Below are positions 30,021 through 38,755 of a stretch of 42,080 nucleotides of DNA, one piece after another. A model generated the notes under the pieces. It was given only the letters and a program-made list of their open reading frames with translations. It was not told the origin of the DNA and ran no database searches. The stretch comes from Anaerolinea sp. GTDB taxonomy: Bacteria > Chloroflexota > Anaerolineae > UBA4142. The stretch spans positions 1 through 42,080 of the forward strand of contig DYLA01000004.1 in the NCBI GenBank assembly GCA_020722265.1, written 5' to 3'. The position numbers and the translations under genes were made by a program. Each line of letters opens with the position of its first letter. Positions within the stretch are counted from its first letter, which is position 1.

Positions 30021-30113
30021 CTGGTGATTGCACATATCTGTTGCGCGGGCAGCCTGCCCGCTAGACCCGCGAGCGAGCCGCTTGCCCCACATTGAGATGT
30101 GTACAATCACCAG
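30021..30113. repeat. 93-bp foldback element
   Basis: The ends (30021-30039 and 30095-30113) are inverted copies, 17 of 19 matching, and the interior contains GCGGGCAG-CC-TGCCCGC. The whole stretch can fold into a long cruciform or RNA hairpin. It resembles a REP or MITE-like sequence between two divergent promoters; no copy is seen elsewhere in the window. Confidence 0.55.
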
Positions 30114-30123
30114 AAGCATTTGG

Positions 30124-30151
30124 TTGCGGCTATGCCGCATTATGCTATAAT
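30124..30151 (+). promoter_or_regulatory. Promoter of the glycosyltransferase cluster (leaderless start)
   Basis: TTGCGG (30124-30129), 16 bp, TATAAT (30146-30151). The ATG at 30159 begins 8 nt after the last base of the -10 box, the same geometry as at 1886/1899, so the mRNA should be leaderless. Confidence 0.72.
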
Positions 30152-30158
30152 TGCCGCT

Positions 30159-32042
30159 ATGAAACGAGCATGCGAAACGATCGTAGGGTTGGCATTGCTG
30201 CTGCTCGCCGCCGCGCTGCGATTCTACCGACTCGACGCGCCAGACCTGTGGGGCGACGAGGCGTTCAGCATCTGGTTGAGCCAGCAACCGCTCGAGCGCG
30301 TAGTTGCCGGCGCGGCAGACACGCATCCACCCTTCTACCCGCTGCTCCTGTTCTTCTGGCTGCGCGTCGTCGGGGCGAGCGCGTTCGCCACGCGCGCGCT
30401 CGCCGCGCTGACGGGTATTCTCGCCGTTCCGCTGATTTTCGTTTTCGCGCGGCGCATCACTGCGCGTGCGCGCGTCGCGTGGTTTGCCGCGCTCCTGGCA
30501 GCAGTCTCGCCTCTCTTGATCTACTATAGTCAAGAGGCGCGGATGTATGAACTCGTCGCCGTGCTGGCGCTCGCGTCGAGTTATTTTGCCGCGCGCGTGT
30601 TGGAGCGGGGACGCGACGCAGGCGCGTATTTCGTCTCGACCGCGCTCGCGGTGTACACGCACTACTCGGCCTTCTTCAGCCTCGCCGCGCAAAATCTCTT
30701 CGCGCTCGCGCGGCTGCGGCGGGATCGTGCCGCGTGGTGGCGCTGGGTCGCGCTCCAAATCGCGCTCGTGCTCGCGTACGTCCCTTGGATTCTCGCGCAA
30801 GCCGGTTTTTTGCGCGGCAAGGCAAGCGCGCGCTGGGACGAATGGACCTGGCGCGGCGTCGAGATGATTTTTGGCAAAACGTTTCTCGCGTTCGGCATCG
30901 GCTTGACGCTCGATGCGCCACTCGCGCAGGTTTCGGCAGCCGCATTTCTGTTTTTTGCCGCGCTCGGCGCGTTCGCCATCTGGCGCGCGCGCGAACACTC
31001 GGCATGGCTCGCGCCGCTGTGCTTCGGCGTGCCGGTCGTGATCGCGTACCTCATCAACCCCGTGATGCCGTTCTTCTTCGAGCGCTACGTTCTCGTCGCA
31101 CTCCCCGGTTTCCTCGTCACGGTCGCGTTCGGATTGGACGCGCTCGCCACGCGCAGTTTTCGCGCAGCCATCGTCGCGACGATGGTGTTGCTGCTCGTCA
31201 ACGTGTTGGCGCTCGACAACTATTACCACAGCGAGGCGTACGCCAAAGGCAAGTACGGCAAGATGATGGCGTACGTCGCGGCGCGCGCACAGCCGGGCGA
31301 CGCGCTCATCCTAAACAATCCGCTGCAAAAACCGCTCTACCAGTACTATGCGCCGCGCGATGTGCCGGCGTTCTTCCTGCCCGATGGCGCGCCGCTGGAA
31401 GACCCGCAGACGCGGCAGCACCTCGCCGAGATTGCGGACGCGCACACGCGTCTGTGGCTGGTGATGTTCGGCAACCCGGCGGAGTACGATCCGACCGGTT
31501 ATCTGGAACGCTGGCTCGGCGCGCACGCGTTCCGCGCCTACTCCGATGGCTGGGTAGACGCGCGGCTCAGTCTGTACGTGATGCCGCGCGCCCAAACCGC
31601 GATTGGGCGCGACGCGCGCGCGACGCTCGGCGAGTACATCCAACTCATCGGCTATGCGCTCGACCGCGCGGAGATTTCGCCGGGAGAAACGCTCTTGCTG
31701 ACGCTGCGGTGGCAAACGACTGCGCCGCTGGACAAACGTTACACGGTCTTCACACACCTCATCGGCGAAACGAATCCGGCAACGCACTCGCCGGTGTGGG
31801 CGCAGATGGATAGCGAGCCGGTCGGCGGCTCGCGCCCGACGACGACGTGGCAGCCCGGCGAGACGATGGACGATCATTATGGTTTGCTCCTGCCCAAGGC
31901 CGCGCCGCCCGGCGAGTACCAAATCGAAATTGGAATGTACGATACAGCAACGCGCGTGCGCCTGCCGGTGTACGCTGCCGACGGCGCGCGCGTGCCGGAG
32001 GATCGCGTGCTGCTCGGCGCGGTACGCGTCAAGGCGCGGTAG
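30159..32042 (+). CDS. GT39-like (PMT-type) membrane glycosyltransferase with C-terminal beta-sandwich
   Basis: The 627-aa protein has about ten to twelve membrane segments in residues 1-380. The first outer loop carries LWGDEAFSIW (the D-E motif that binds the lipid-phosphate sugar donor), and TRALAALTGI with QEARMYEL as in PMT_2/ArnT-like enzymes. Residues about 390-490 form a soluble part, and 510-627 a beta-sandwich (IQLIGYALDRAEISPGETLL, YTVFTHLIG, GEYQIEIGMYD) that recurs at the end of the protein at 36160. It probably adds sugars to an envelope polymer. The start at 30159 follows from the promoter geometry. It is the first of six coupled genes. Confidence 0.82.
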   Translation: MKRACETIVGLALLLLAAALRFYRLDAPDLWGDEAFSIWLSQQPLERVVAGAADTHPPFYPLLLFFWLRVVGASAFATRALAALTGILAVPLIFVFARRITARARVAWFAALLAAVSPLLIYYSQEARMYELVAVLALASSYFAARVLERGRDAGAYFVSTALAVYTHYSAFFSLAAQNLFALARLRRDRAAWWRWVALQIALVLAYVPWILAQAGFLRGKASARWDEWTWRGVEMIFGKTFLAFGIGLTLDAPLAQVSAAAFLFFAALGAFAIWRAREHSAWLAPLCFGVPVVIAYLINPVMPFFFERYVLVALPGFLVTVAFGLDALATRSFRAAIVATMVLLLVNVLALDNYYHSEAYAKGKYGKMMAYVAARAQPGDALILNNPLQKPLYQYYAPRDVPAFFLPDGAPLEDPQTRQHLAEIADAHTRLWLVMFGNPAEYDPTGYLERWLGAHAFRAYSDGWVDARLSLYVMPRAQTAIGRDARATLGEYIQLIGYALDRAEISPGETLLLTLRWQTTAPLDKRYTVFTHLIGETNPATHSPVWAQMDSEPVGGSRPTTTWQPGETMDDHYGLLLPKAAPPGEYQIEIGMYDTATRVRLPVYAADGARVPEDRVLLGAVRVKAR

Positions 32043-32045
32043 AGA

Positions 32046-33833
32046 ATGAACGCGGCGACGACGCAAACATCTGCGCGGCGATGGCGATTGGGCTTCCTGG
32101 GTATAGCCGCGTGGTTACTGCTCTTTATTTTGTGGCGCTTGCCGCAAATGTCGGCGCAGGACGACTACGCCGGCATCACCGCGCTGTGGATACTCGCGGG
32201 CGTCGCGTACGCGCTCGGCGTCGCGTCACCGGGAACAGCGCGGGGCGAGAGGCGCGCGGGGTGGTGCGCGCGCCCGTGCACCGCGCTCGCGCTTTTGGCG
32301 ATTGCGCTGCTCGCGCTCGTTTTGCGTGTGTGGGAGATCGGAACGATTCCCTTTACCCTTGCCGGCGACGAGGCGTCGCAAGGGCTGGAAGCGATCCGCA
32401 TCATCGAGGGAGAGATTCGCAGTCCATTCGTCACCGGTTGGTACGGCGTACCGACGCTCAGTTTCTTTTTCAACAGCCTCACCCTGCGCGCGTTCGGTTA
32501 CACGACGACGGCGCTGCGCCTCCCGTGGGCGCTCGTCGGCGTCGCGGCGGTACTCGTCACGTTCTGGCTGGTGACGCGGCTCAAGGGCGTTCGCTTGGGC
32601 CTCATCACTGCCGCGCTCGTCGCACTGTATCACTATCACATTCACTATTCGCGGCTCGGCTCGAACCAGATTGCGGACACGTTGTTCGTTTCGCTCGCGC
32701 TCTTTTTCTTTTGGCGCGCGCGGCAGTGCAACCGCCACTTGGATTGGGCGGGCGCGGGCGCGGTGTGTGGACTCGCCCTCTACTTTTACGCCGGCGCGCG
32801 CCTCGCGCCGATCGTTCTCGCGGCAGTGGTGTTATACTTGACCGCGTACGACTATCCACGATTCTGGCGCGAGCAACGCGGTGGTCTGCTCGTCGCGCTG
32901 GGCGCGTTTGTCATCGTCGGCGCGCCGATTTTGCAATACGCGCTCGCCTTCCCCGGCGAATTTCACGGGCGCGTGTTCGACACCGGCATCATTCAAAGCG
33001 GCTGGTTGGCTAACGAGACCGTCAAGACCGGTCTGAGCATTCCAACGCTGTTGTGGAATCAGTTTTTGCGCGGCACGCTCGCGTTCAATGTCTATCCCGA
33101 TACGCGCGTGTGGTACGGTTTGCGCACGCCGCTGCTCGATCCATTCTTCGGCGCGCTTTTTCTGCTGGGGCTGGGGTACGGCACCGTACGCGCCCTCGCG
33201 CCGCGCGGCGACCGGCGTCTCTTTCCGATGGTCGCGTGGTGGTGGGGCGGCGCGCTGCTGGGTGGGATGCTCACCGAAAGTCCACCGTCGAGTCAGCGAC
33301 TCATCACACTCTCCGTACCGACGTGCTTTTTCATCGCGCTCGCGCTGACGCGCCTCGGCGCGCTCTGCCGACGCGTGACGCGGCGATTTCCGACGAGACT
33401 TTATCTGGTTGGTGCGGTCATACTCTTTGGCGCGATCAGTCTCAACACGTATTTCGTAGATTACACCCCGCGCCGAATCTACGGCGGCTGGCTCGCGGAA
33501 GCCGCGACGATGCTCGCGCCGCGTCTGAACGAACTCAAGGCGACGCATCGCATCTATTTCGTCGGCGCGCCGACGGCGTACTGGGGCTTTGCGACCTTTC
33601 CCTTTCTCGTCCCCGCCGCCGACGCGCGCGATCTACTCGAACCGCTCCCGCAGCCCGTTCCGTCCGATTGGGTGACGCGCGAGCGCGGCGCCACCTTCAT
33701 CTTCGTCGCGGCGCGAATGTCCGAACTGAAATTCGCGCAAGCCACGTTCCCGCGCGGCGAGTTGCAAGAAATTCGCGCGGCAGAGGATAATCGCGTGCTC
33801 GCGCTGCTCTATGTGGTGCCGCCCAACCGATGA
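32046..33833 (+). CDS. GT39-like membrane glycosyltransferase
   Basis: The 595-aa product has about 11 membrane helices and an N-terminal donor-site loop, TLAGDEASQGLEAIRII (about 101-117). Further family-like stretches are VTGWYGVPTLSFFFNSLTLR and LYHYHIHYSRLGSNQIADTL. The C-terminal 100 residues are soluble and short (YFVGAPTAYWGF). It starts 3 bp after the previous stop and overlaps the next gene by 4 bp (ATGA), so the three glycosyltransferases are translated as a set. Substrates are unknown. Confidence 0.82.
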   Translation: MNAATTQTSARRWRLGFLGIAAWLLLFILWRLPQMSAQDDYAGITALWILAGVAYALGVASPGTARGERRAGWCARPCTALALLAIALLALVLRVWEIGTIPFTLAGDEASQGLEAIRIIEGEIRSPFVTGWYGVPTLSFFFNSLTLRAFGYTTTALRLPWALVGVAAVLVTFWLVTRLKGVRLGLITAALVALYHYHIHYSRLGSNQIADTLFVSLALFFFWRARQCNRHLDWAGAGAVCGLALYFYAGARLAPIVLAAVVLYLTAYDYPRFWREQRGGLLVALGAFVIVGAPILQYALAFPGEFHGRVFDTGIIQSGWLANETVKTGLSIPTLLWNQFLRGTLAFNVYPDTRVWYGLRTPLLDPFFGALFLLGLGYGTVRALAPRGDRRLFPMVAWWWGGALLGGMLTESPPSSQRLITLSVPTCFFIALALTRLGALCRRVTRRFPTRLYLVGAVILFGAISLNTYFVDYTPRRIYGGWLAEAATMLAPRLNELKATHRIYFVGAPTAYWGFATFPFLVPAADARDLLEPLPQPVPSDWVTRERGATFIFVAARMSELKFAQATFPRGELQEIRAAEDNRVLALLYVVPPNR

Positions 33834-36163
33834 ACCAAAAGCTTCTGTCCGTCTCCGCCTGCCTCCTCATCAGCCTCGCGGTCGGCGCGTGGCTCGGTCG
33901 GCAATGGCAAGGCGAAATCGCCGATAGGGTGCTGACTGGGATCGCGTGGCTCGCGAGCCTCGTTGCCGCGCTCGCGCTCGCCAATGCCGCGTGGCTGCGT
34001 ATCGCCGCGCGCGACCCCGCCGCGCCCCTCATCGCTGGGCGTCACCTCGTGCTGACGCGACACGCGGAACGATGGGTGTTGCGCCTGCAACACCTGGGAC
34101 GCTTGGAGTTCGTCGAGTTCGCGCTGACGCTGCCGCGCGCCCAACCCCTCGACCGCGCCGACGCATTCGCGCGCGTCCTGTTCGCGCTATCGCTCGGCGT
34201 CTATGCGGTGACGCGTCTCGTCGCGCTCGACGAATTCCCGATTTACTTTTTCACCGACGAAGCGATCCATCCCGTCCTTGCCTCCGAACTGATCCAGCGC
34301 GGTTTCCGCGACGTACAAGGGAATCTTTTCCCCGCGTACTTTCAGAACGGGTTGTACTGGAACCTGTCGCTCTCGGTTTATCTCCACGCGCTTCCGACCG
34401 CGCTCTTGGGCAAATCCATCTTGGTCACGCGCGCGATGTCGGTGGTCATCGGCATCTTCGGCGCAGCCGCCGTCGGCTTGATCCTCAAACTCTTTTTCCG
34501 CGTCGAGCGCTGGTGGCTCGGCGTCCTGCTCCTTTCGATTACGCCGGCGTGGTTCTTGCACTCGCGCACCGCGTTCGAGACGGCGTTGATGGTGTCGTTC
34601 TACGCGTGGTTCTTGCTCTGCTATCTACTCTATCGCTATCGCTCGCCCCACTATCTTTTCCCCGCGCTCGTCTTTGGTGCGGCGACGTTCTACGCGTACT
34701 CGAACGGACAAACGGTGATGCTCGCGTCCGGCATCCTCTTTCTTGTTTCCGATTTTCGGTATCACCTGCGCCATTGGCGCGTCGCCGCGTGGGGCGCGCT
34801 GCTGTTGGGATTTCTCGCGCTGCCATACGTCTCGTTTCGGGCGCAGATGCCGGAGGCGGTCACGTCGCACCTGCGCATCCTGAACTCGTACTGGCTCTTG
34901 CCGATTCCGCTCGAAGAAAAAATCGGACGCTGGCTCTCGACGTACGCCTACGGCTTGAGCCCGCGCTATTGGTTTCTTCCGAACGAACACGACTTGGTCC
35001 GCCATCGGATGGATGGCTATGGTCACTTGTGGTGGTGGACATTTCCGTTTTTCCTCCTCGGCGTCGCGCAGTGCGTTCGCCACATCAAATCGCCGGCGTC
35101 CCGCGCGCTGATCATCGCCGCGCTCTCCGCGCCATTCGGCTGCGCGTTCGCGGAAATCTTTATCACGCGCGCGCTGCTCTTCGTCCTGCCGGCAAGCATC
35201 CTGACCGCACTCGGACTCGATTGGCTGATTGGTTGGCTCCGCACGCCGCGCGCGCGGCAGATCGCCGCGCTGGGCGTTTTCGTTTCACTCGCGGGCGTGA
35301 ACGTCGCGATGCTGCGCGACGCGCTCGCGAACGGTCCCACGTGGCACACCAACTATGGTTTGTATGGGATGCAGTGGGGCGCGCGCCAACTTTTTTCGCA
35401 AGAGATTCCTGCGCTGGCGCAGCGCCATCCCGCTAGTTCGATTTATCTGACGCCGACGTGGGCGAACGGCACCGATGTCTTTGTCCGCTTTTTCGACGCC
35501 GACCGCTTCAATCTGCGTCTGCTCAACGTGGATCACTTTTTGACGTACAAACGCGATCTCGATTCCAACGCGATTCTCGTGATGACGAAAGAGGAGTATG
35601 ACCGCGCTCAAAAGAGTGGCAAGTTCAAGGAGATCGCGCTGGAGCAGACCTTGAAATACCCGGATGGCAACGATGGCTTTTACTTTGCGCGCCTCGCCTA
35701 CGTGGACGATGTGGACGCGATCTTCGCCGCCGAGCGCGAGGCGCGCCGACATCTCGTGACCGAGACGGTCACACTGAACGGCGAAACCATCCCAATCGCG
35801 CACTCGCTCTTCGACGGCGGGCGCGTGCAAGACTTGTTCGACGGCGACACGTTCACGCTCGCGCGCGGGATGGAAGCGAATCCGCTCATCCTCGAGTTCG
35901 CGTTCCCACAGCCGCGCGCGGTGCGCGGGATCGAAGGTACCTTTGGCAAGATGAACTTTCGGTGGACGCTGCTCGTGTACGCCGACGCCGCCGAACCGCC
36001 GGTGACGTACTGGGCGGAGCATCGCGATTCGCCCGGCGAGCCGCACGTCCAAATGGATTTCGATCGCGGACCCACGCGCGTCTCCAAACTCCGCATCGAA
36101 ATCCTCGCACTCGATGCGGCAGAGCCGGCGCACATTCACGTACGGGAAATCCAGTTACGGTGA
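33830..36163 (+). CDS. GT39-like membrane glycosyltransferase with C-terminal discoidin-like domain
   Basis: The 777-aa product has a membrane part (about 1-500) with the donor loop FFTDEAIHPVLASELIQRGF (about 138-157) and HSRTAFETALMVSFYAWF later. A soluble middle follows (about 510-640: SIYLTPTWANGTDVFVRFFD). The last 140 residues (about 640-777) form a beta-rich domain (LFDGDTFTLARGMEANPLIL, then RGIEGTFGKMN and HIHVREIQLR) resembling F5/8 type C (discoidin) sugar-binding modules. It shares 4 bp with each neighbour: ATGA at its start, GTGA at its end. It probably works at the outer face of the membrane. Confidence 0.82.
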   Translation: MNQKLLSVSACLLISLAVGAWLGRQWQGEIADRVLTGIAWLASLVAALALANAAWLRIAARDPAAPLIAGRHLVLTRHAERWVLRLQHLGRLEFVEFALTLPRAQPLDRADAFARVLFALSLGVYAVTRLVALDEFPIYFFTDEAIHPVLASELIQRGFRDVQGNLFPAYFQNGLYWNLSLSVYLHALPTALLGKSILVTRAMSVVIGIFGAAAVGLILKLFFRVERWWLGVLLLSITPAWFLHSRTAFETALMVSFYAWFLLCYLLYRYRSPHYLFPALVFGAATFYAYSNGQTVMLASGILFLVSDFRYHLRHWRVAAWGALLLGFLALPYVSFRAQMPEAVTSHLRILNSYWLLPIPLEEKIGRWLSTYAYGLSPRYWFLPNEHDLVRHRMDGYGHLWWWTFPFFLLGVAQCVRHIKSPASRALIIAALSAPFGCAFAEIFITRALLFVLPASILTALGLDWLIGWLRTPRARQIAALGVFVSLAGVNVAMLRDALANGPTWHTNYGLYGMQWGARQLFSQEIPALAQRHPASSIYLTPTWANGTDVFVRFFDADRFNLRLLNVDHFLTYKRDLDSNAILVMTKEEYDRAQKSGKFKEIALEQTLKYPDGNDGFYFARLAYVDDVDAIFAAEREARRHLVTETVTLNGETIPIAHSLFDGGRVQDLFDGDTFTLARGMEANPLILEFAFPQPRAVRGIEGTFGKMNFRWTLLVYADAAEPPVTYWAEHRDSPGEPHVQMDFDRGPTRVSKLRIEILALDAAEPAHIHVREIQLR

Positions 36164-38154
36164 AATCGCTTCGAGTGACTCAACGACAAACCTATCTCGC
36201 GCTGTTCGCGATTCTGCTCCTCGCCGCGTGCTTGCGTCTCTATCGCCTCGACGCGTTGCCGCCGGGCTTGCACTACGACGAGGCGTTCAAAGGAGTTGTG
36301 GCGCGCCAGATTCTTGCGGGTGCAGACCGCTCGCTCTTTTTCCGCGAAAATTTCACCGAAGAACCGATGATGATGTACGCGACCGCCCTCGCGTTCGCGT
36401 TCATCGGCGAGACACCTTGGGCGATTCGACTTGTCTCCGCGCTCGCCGGCATCGCCACGATTGCCGCGCTGTACGCGCTGGCGCGCGCGCTGTTTCGCTC
36501 GCGCGCGCTGGCGCTCCTCGCCGCGTTCGGGTTGGCGATTTTGTACTGGCACGTCAACTTTAGCCGCCTTGGCATGGAGCCGATTCTCACCCCGTTGATG
36601 CTGACGCTGGCGATGGGATTCTTGATTCGTTCCTTGCGCGAGCCACTCGCACACCAGCGACCGGGGGCAGCGGTTGGCGGTCGGCGGTCACTCGTCGGCT
36701 TTGCTCTCGCCGGCGTTTTCCTCGGTGCGACGCAGTACACCTACAAAGCCGCGCTCTTTGTTCCCGTTCTCGTCGCGGCGTGGCTTGGCGTGGAGACGCT
36801 CGCCGACCAGACCTTCTGGACGCGGCACGGGCGCGGACTGGTCATTTGCGCGCTGGTCGCCGTTTTGGTTTTTGCGCCACTTGGGTTATACTTTGCCGCA
36901 CATCCGGGTGAGTTTCTCGAACGCCCGAGCACGGTGACGGCGACGACGAGTGCGGCGAGCATCGCCGAGAACGCGCTCAAGGTCGCGGGAATGTTCTTTG
37001 TGCGCGGTGACGAGAATCCGCGCAGCAACTTGCCCGGGCGTCCCACGCTCGATCCGTTTCTCGCGCTCGGATTCGTCGCCGGGCTCGTGGCGTGCGTCGC
37101 GCGCATCCACCGCACCGAAGCGCGCTTGCTCCTCCTCTGGCTCGGCGTGATGACGCTGCCGAGTGTTCTGACCGATTACGCGCCGCACTTTGGGCGCAGC
37201 ATCGGCGCGACGCCGGCAATCGCCCTCGTCGTCGCCTACGGATTCGGCGCGATACTGCAAACGCTCGAACGCCGACTGCCGGCTGCCGACCGCCGACGGG
37301 TGGCTGCCTACTGCCTACTGCTCGCCGGACTCGCGTTTAGCACGTTCGCGACCGCGCGCGATTATTTCGCGGTGTGGGGCACGCGCACCGGCTTGTTCGA
37401 CTCGTTCGATGTGGGGTATCTCGCGCTCGCGGAAAAACTGCGCGCGCGTCCCGCCGACGAAACGCTGTACCTTTCGCCGGTGGCAGAGCAGCATTACACG
37501 ATACAGTTCGGGCTCGCGGGACGCGCCGCGCGCAGTTTCGATGGTCGGCGCGTACTGGTGGTGCCGCCGGCACGCCCGGCGGCGTACGGCATCGTCACGC
37601 GCGAGGACGCGCGTTCGCTGGCGCGGCTGGAAGCGATTTTCCCGGAGGTGCGCGTCGTCGGAACAATACGCGACTATCTCGGCAATCCGTACGCGGCGAT
37701 TGCGCGCGTTAGGGGCGCACCGCACCTTGCGCCGCAGGTGGTCGTGCGCGCGCGGCTGGATGACGCCATCGAACTGACTGGCGCCGACGTGACGCGCGAG
37801 GGGAAGCGTATCCTCATCACCGCGTACTGGAGTTGCCGCGCCGAGACGCGCACCGATTACACCGTCTTTGCGCATCTGGTCGGCGCGCGCAACCCGGCCA
37901 CTGGGTCGCCGGTGTGGGCACAGGAGGATACGCGCCCCGGCCGTGGCTCGTATCCGACGCCGCGCTGGCGCGCCGGCGAAATCGTGATAGAGGAATATCA
38001 ACTGACGCTGCCGGCAGATTTGCCGCGCGGCGAATACACCATCGAAATGGGAATGTATATCTTAGAAACAGGCGCGCGGGCGCGCGTGGTGGATACGCGC
38101 GGTGCGCCGATGGAGAGTGACCGTGTCGTTCTCAAGAGAATCACGCTACCGTAA
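36160..38154 (+). CDS. GT39-like membrane glycosyltransferase with C-terminal beta-sandwich
   Basis: The product is 664 aa starting at GTG 36160, which overlaps the previous stop as GTGA; the longer open frame upstream is out-of-frame sequence inside the previous gene. The donor loop is LHYDEAFKGVVARQIL (about 36-51), with HVNFSRLGMEPILTPL further on. The C-terminal domain (about 545-664: IELTGADVTREGKRIL, YTVFAHLVGARNP, GEYTIEMGMYI) is homologous to that of the first gene in the cluster. CGGTCGG-type and CTGCCTA heptamer arrays (36671-36691, 37272-37299, 37304-37321) are built into its reading frame in presumed loops (PGAAVGGRRSLVG; RRLPAADRRRVAAYCLL). Confidence 0.82.
   Translation: MKSLRVTQRQTYLALFAILLLAACLRLYRLDALPPGLHYDEAFKGVVARQILAGADRSLFFRENFTEEPMMMYATALAFAFIGETPWAIRLVSALAGIATIAALYALARALFRSRALALLAAFGLAILYWHVNFSRLGMEPILTPLMLTLAMGFLIRSLREPLAHQRPGAAVGGRRSLVGFALAGVFLGATQYTYKAALFVPVLVAAWLGVETLADQTFWTRHGRGLVICALVAVLVFAPLGLYFAAHPGEFLERPSTVTATTSAASIAENALKVAGMFFVRGDENPRSNLPGRPTLDPFLALGFVAGLVACVARIHRTEARLLLLWLGVMTLPSVLTDYAPHFGRSIGATPAIALVVAYGFGAILQTLERRLPAADRRRVAAYCLLLAGLAFSTFATARDYFAVWGTRTGLFDSFDVGYLALAEKLRARPADETLYLSPVAEQHYTIQFGLAGRAARSFDGRRVLVVPPARPAAYGIVTREDARSLARLEAIFPEVRVVGTIRDYLGNPYAAIARVRGAPHLAPQVVVRARLDDAIELTGADVTREGKRILITAYWSCRAETRTDYTVFAHLVGARNPATGSPVWAQEDTRPGRGSYPTPRWRAGEIVIEEYQLTLPADLPRGEYTIEMGMYILETGARARVVDTRGAPMESDRVVLKRITLP
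36671..36691 (+). repeat. Heptamer array, CGGTCGG type (3 units)
   Basis: CGGTTGG, CGGTCGG, CGGTCAC in exact 7-bp phase inside the glycosyltransferase gene, with a weaker fourth unit TCGTCGG. Confidence 0.7.
37272..37321. repeat. Heptamer arrays, CCGACNG type and CTGCCTA type
   Basis: CCGACTG, CCGGCTG, CCGACCG, CCGACGG (37272-37299; the inverted form of CGGTCGG) are followed by CTGCCTA twice and a partial third copy (37304-37321). Both lie in frame in the glycosyltransferase gene. Confidence 0.75.
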
Positions 38155-38173
38155 CATCGTTTCTTCGGGTGAG

Positions 38174-38755
38174 ATGCCTCGCGGCGCCAGGTCGGTGCCC
38201 ATCGGGCTCGTCGGCGCGATCGCGGCATTCCTCCTGATCCTCTGCTGCGCGTGCGCCGGCTTGCTCATCGGTTTGCAATTGAGCGGCGCGAACGCGTCGC
38301 TGCTGAACCGCGCGTCCTCCGCCTTCGCGCCGGCGACGCCGACGGTGGACAAGAACGCGCCCGTGCCGCTCAAGAAACCGGGCTTGGCGGGCAATGGACT
38401 CGAAGTGACTGTCCTGGCGATGCAGCGTCCGCTCAAAGTCGAAGGTGGACTCCAACTTCCCGCTGATCAACAACTGATCCTCGTGACGGTGAATATCCGC
38501 AATACCAAGAAAACCGGCGCCGCGCTCAAAGTGACCGCCGCCGATTTCAAGGTCAAGGGGGATGGCGGGCTGACGTACGACGCGAACCCCAAGACTGTGA
38601 CGATTCCCGGGATGCTGACCGAGTTGAATCTTGCGCCCGGCAAGAGCCAGGAAGCGGAATTGATCTACCAGATCGCCGTGGACGATTCGGGGCTCAAGTT
38701 GTATTGGAAAGTCGGCAGCGCGACGCGTACTTTCTTGCTCGAACAAACGAAATGA
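38174..38755 (+). CDS. Membrane-anchored DUF4352-like protein
   Basis: The 193-aa product has a short basic start, one membrane segment (about 9-36, PIGLVGAIAAFLLILCCACA; the Cys cluster might allow lipidation), a Ser/Ala/Pro linker and an immunoglobulin-like beta domain (about 70-193). The pattern GLEVTVLAMQRP, then LPADQQLILVTVNIRNTKKT, then VKGDGGLTYD is that of DUF4352/TRF2-like extracytoplasmic domains. The start is uncertain: ATG 38174 has GGTGAG immediately before it, too close for a standard site, and a GTG at 38120 is an alternative. Its stop overlaps the YfhO start (ATGA), which places it firmly in the glycosyltransferase cluster. Confidence 0.75.
   Translation: MPRGARSVPIGLVGAIAAFLLILCCACAGLLIGLQLSGANASLLNRASSAFAPATPTVDKNAPVPLKKPGLAGNGLEVTVLAMQRPLKVEGGLQLPADQQLILVTVNIRNTKKTGAALKVTAADFKVKGDGGLTYDANPKTVTIPGMLTELNLAPGKSQEAELIYQIAVDDSGLKLYWKVGSATRTFLLEQTK

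Noticed and set aside
30000-31229. A 409-codon minus-strand frame opposite the first glycosyltransferase
   Set aside because: It runs through the promoter and foldback region and is charged shadow sequence with no recognisable domain.
33946-35436. A 496-codon frame overlapping the third glycosyltransferase in another plus frame
   Set aside because: Very Arg-rich, with no start signal, and fully covered by a gene with conserved membrane-protein motifs and coupled ends.
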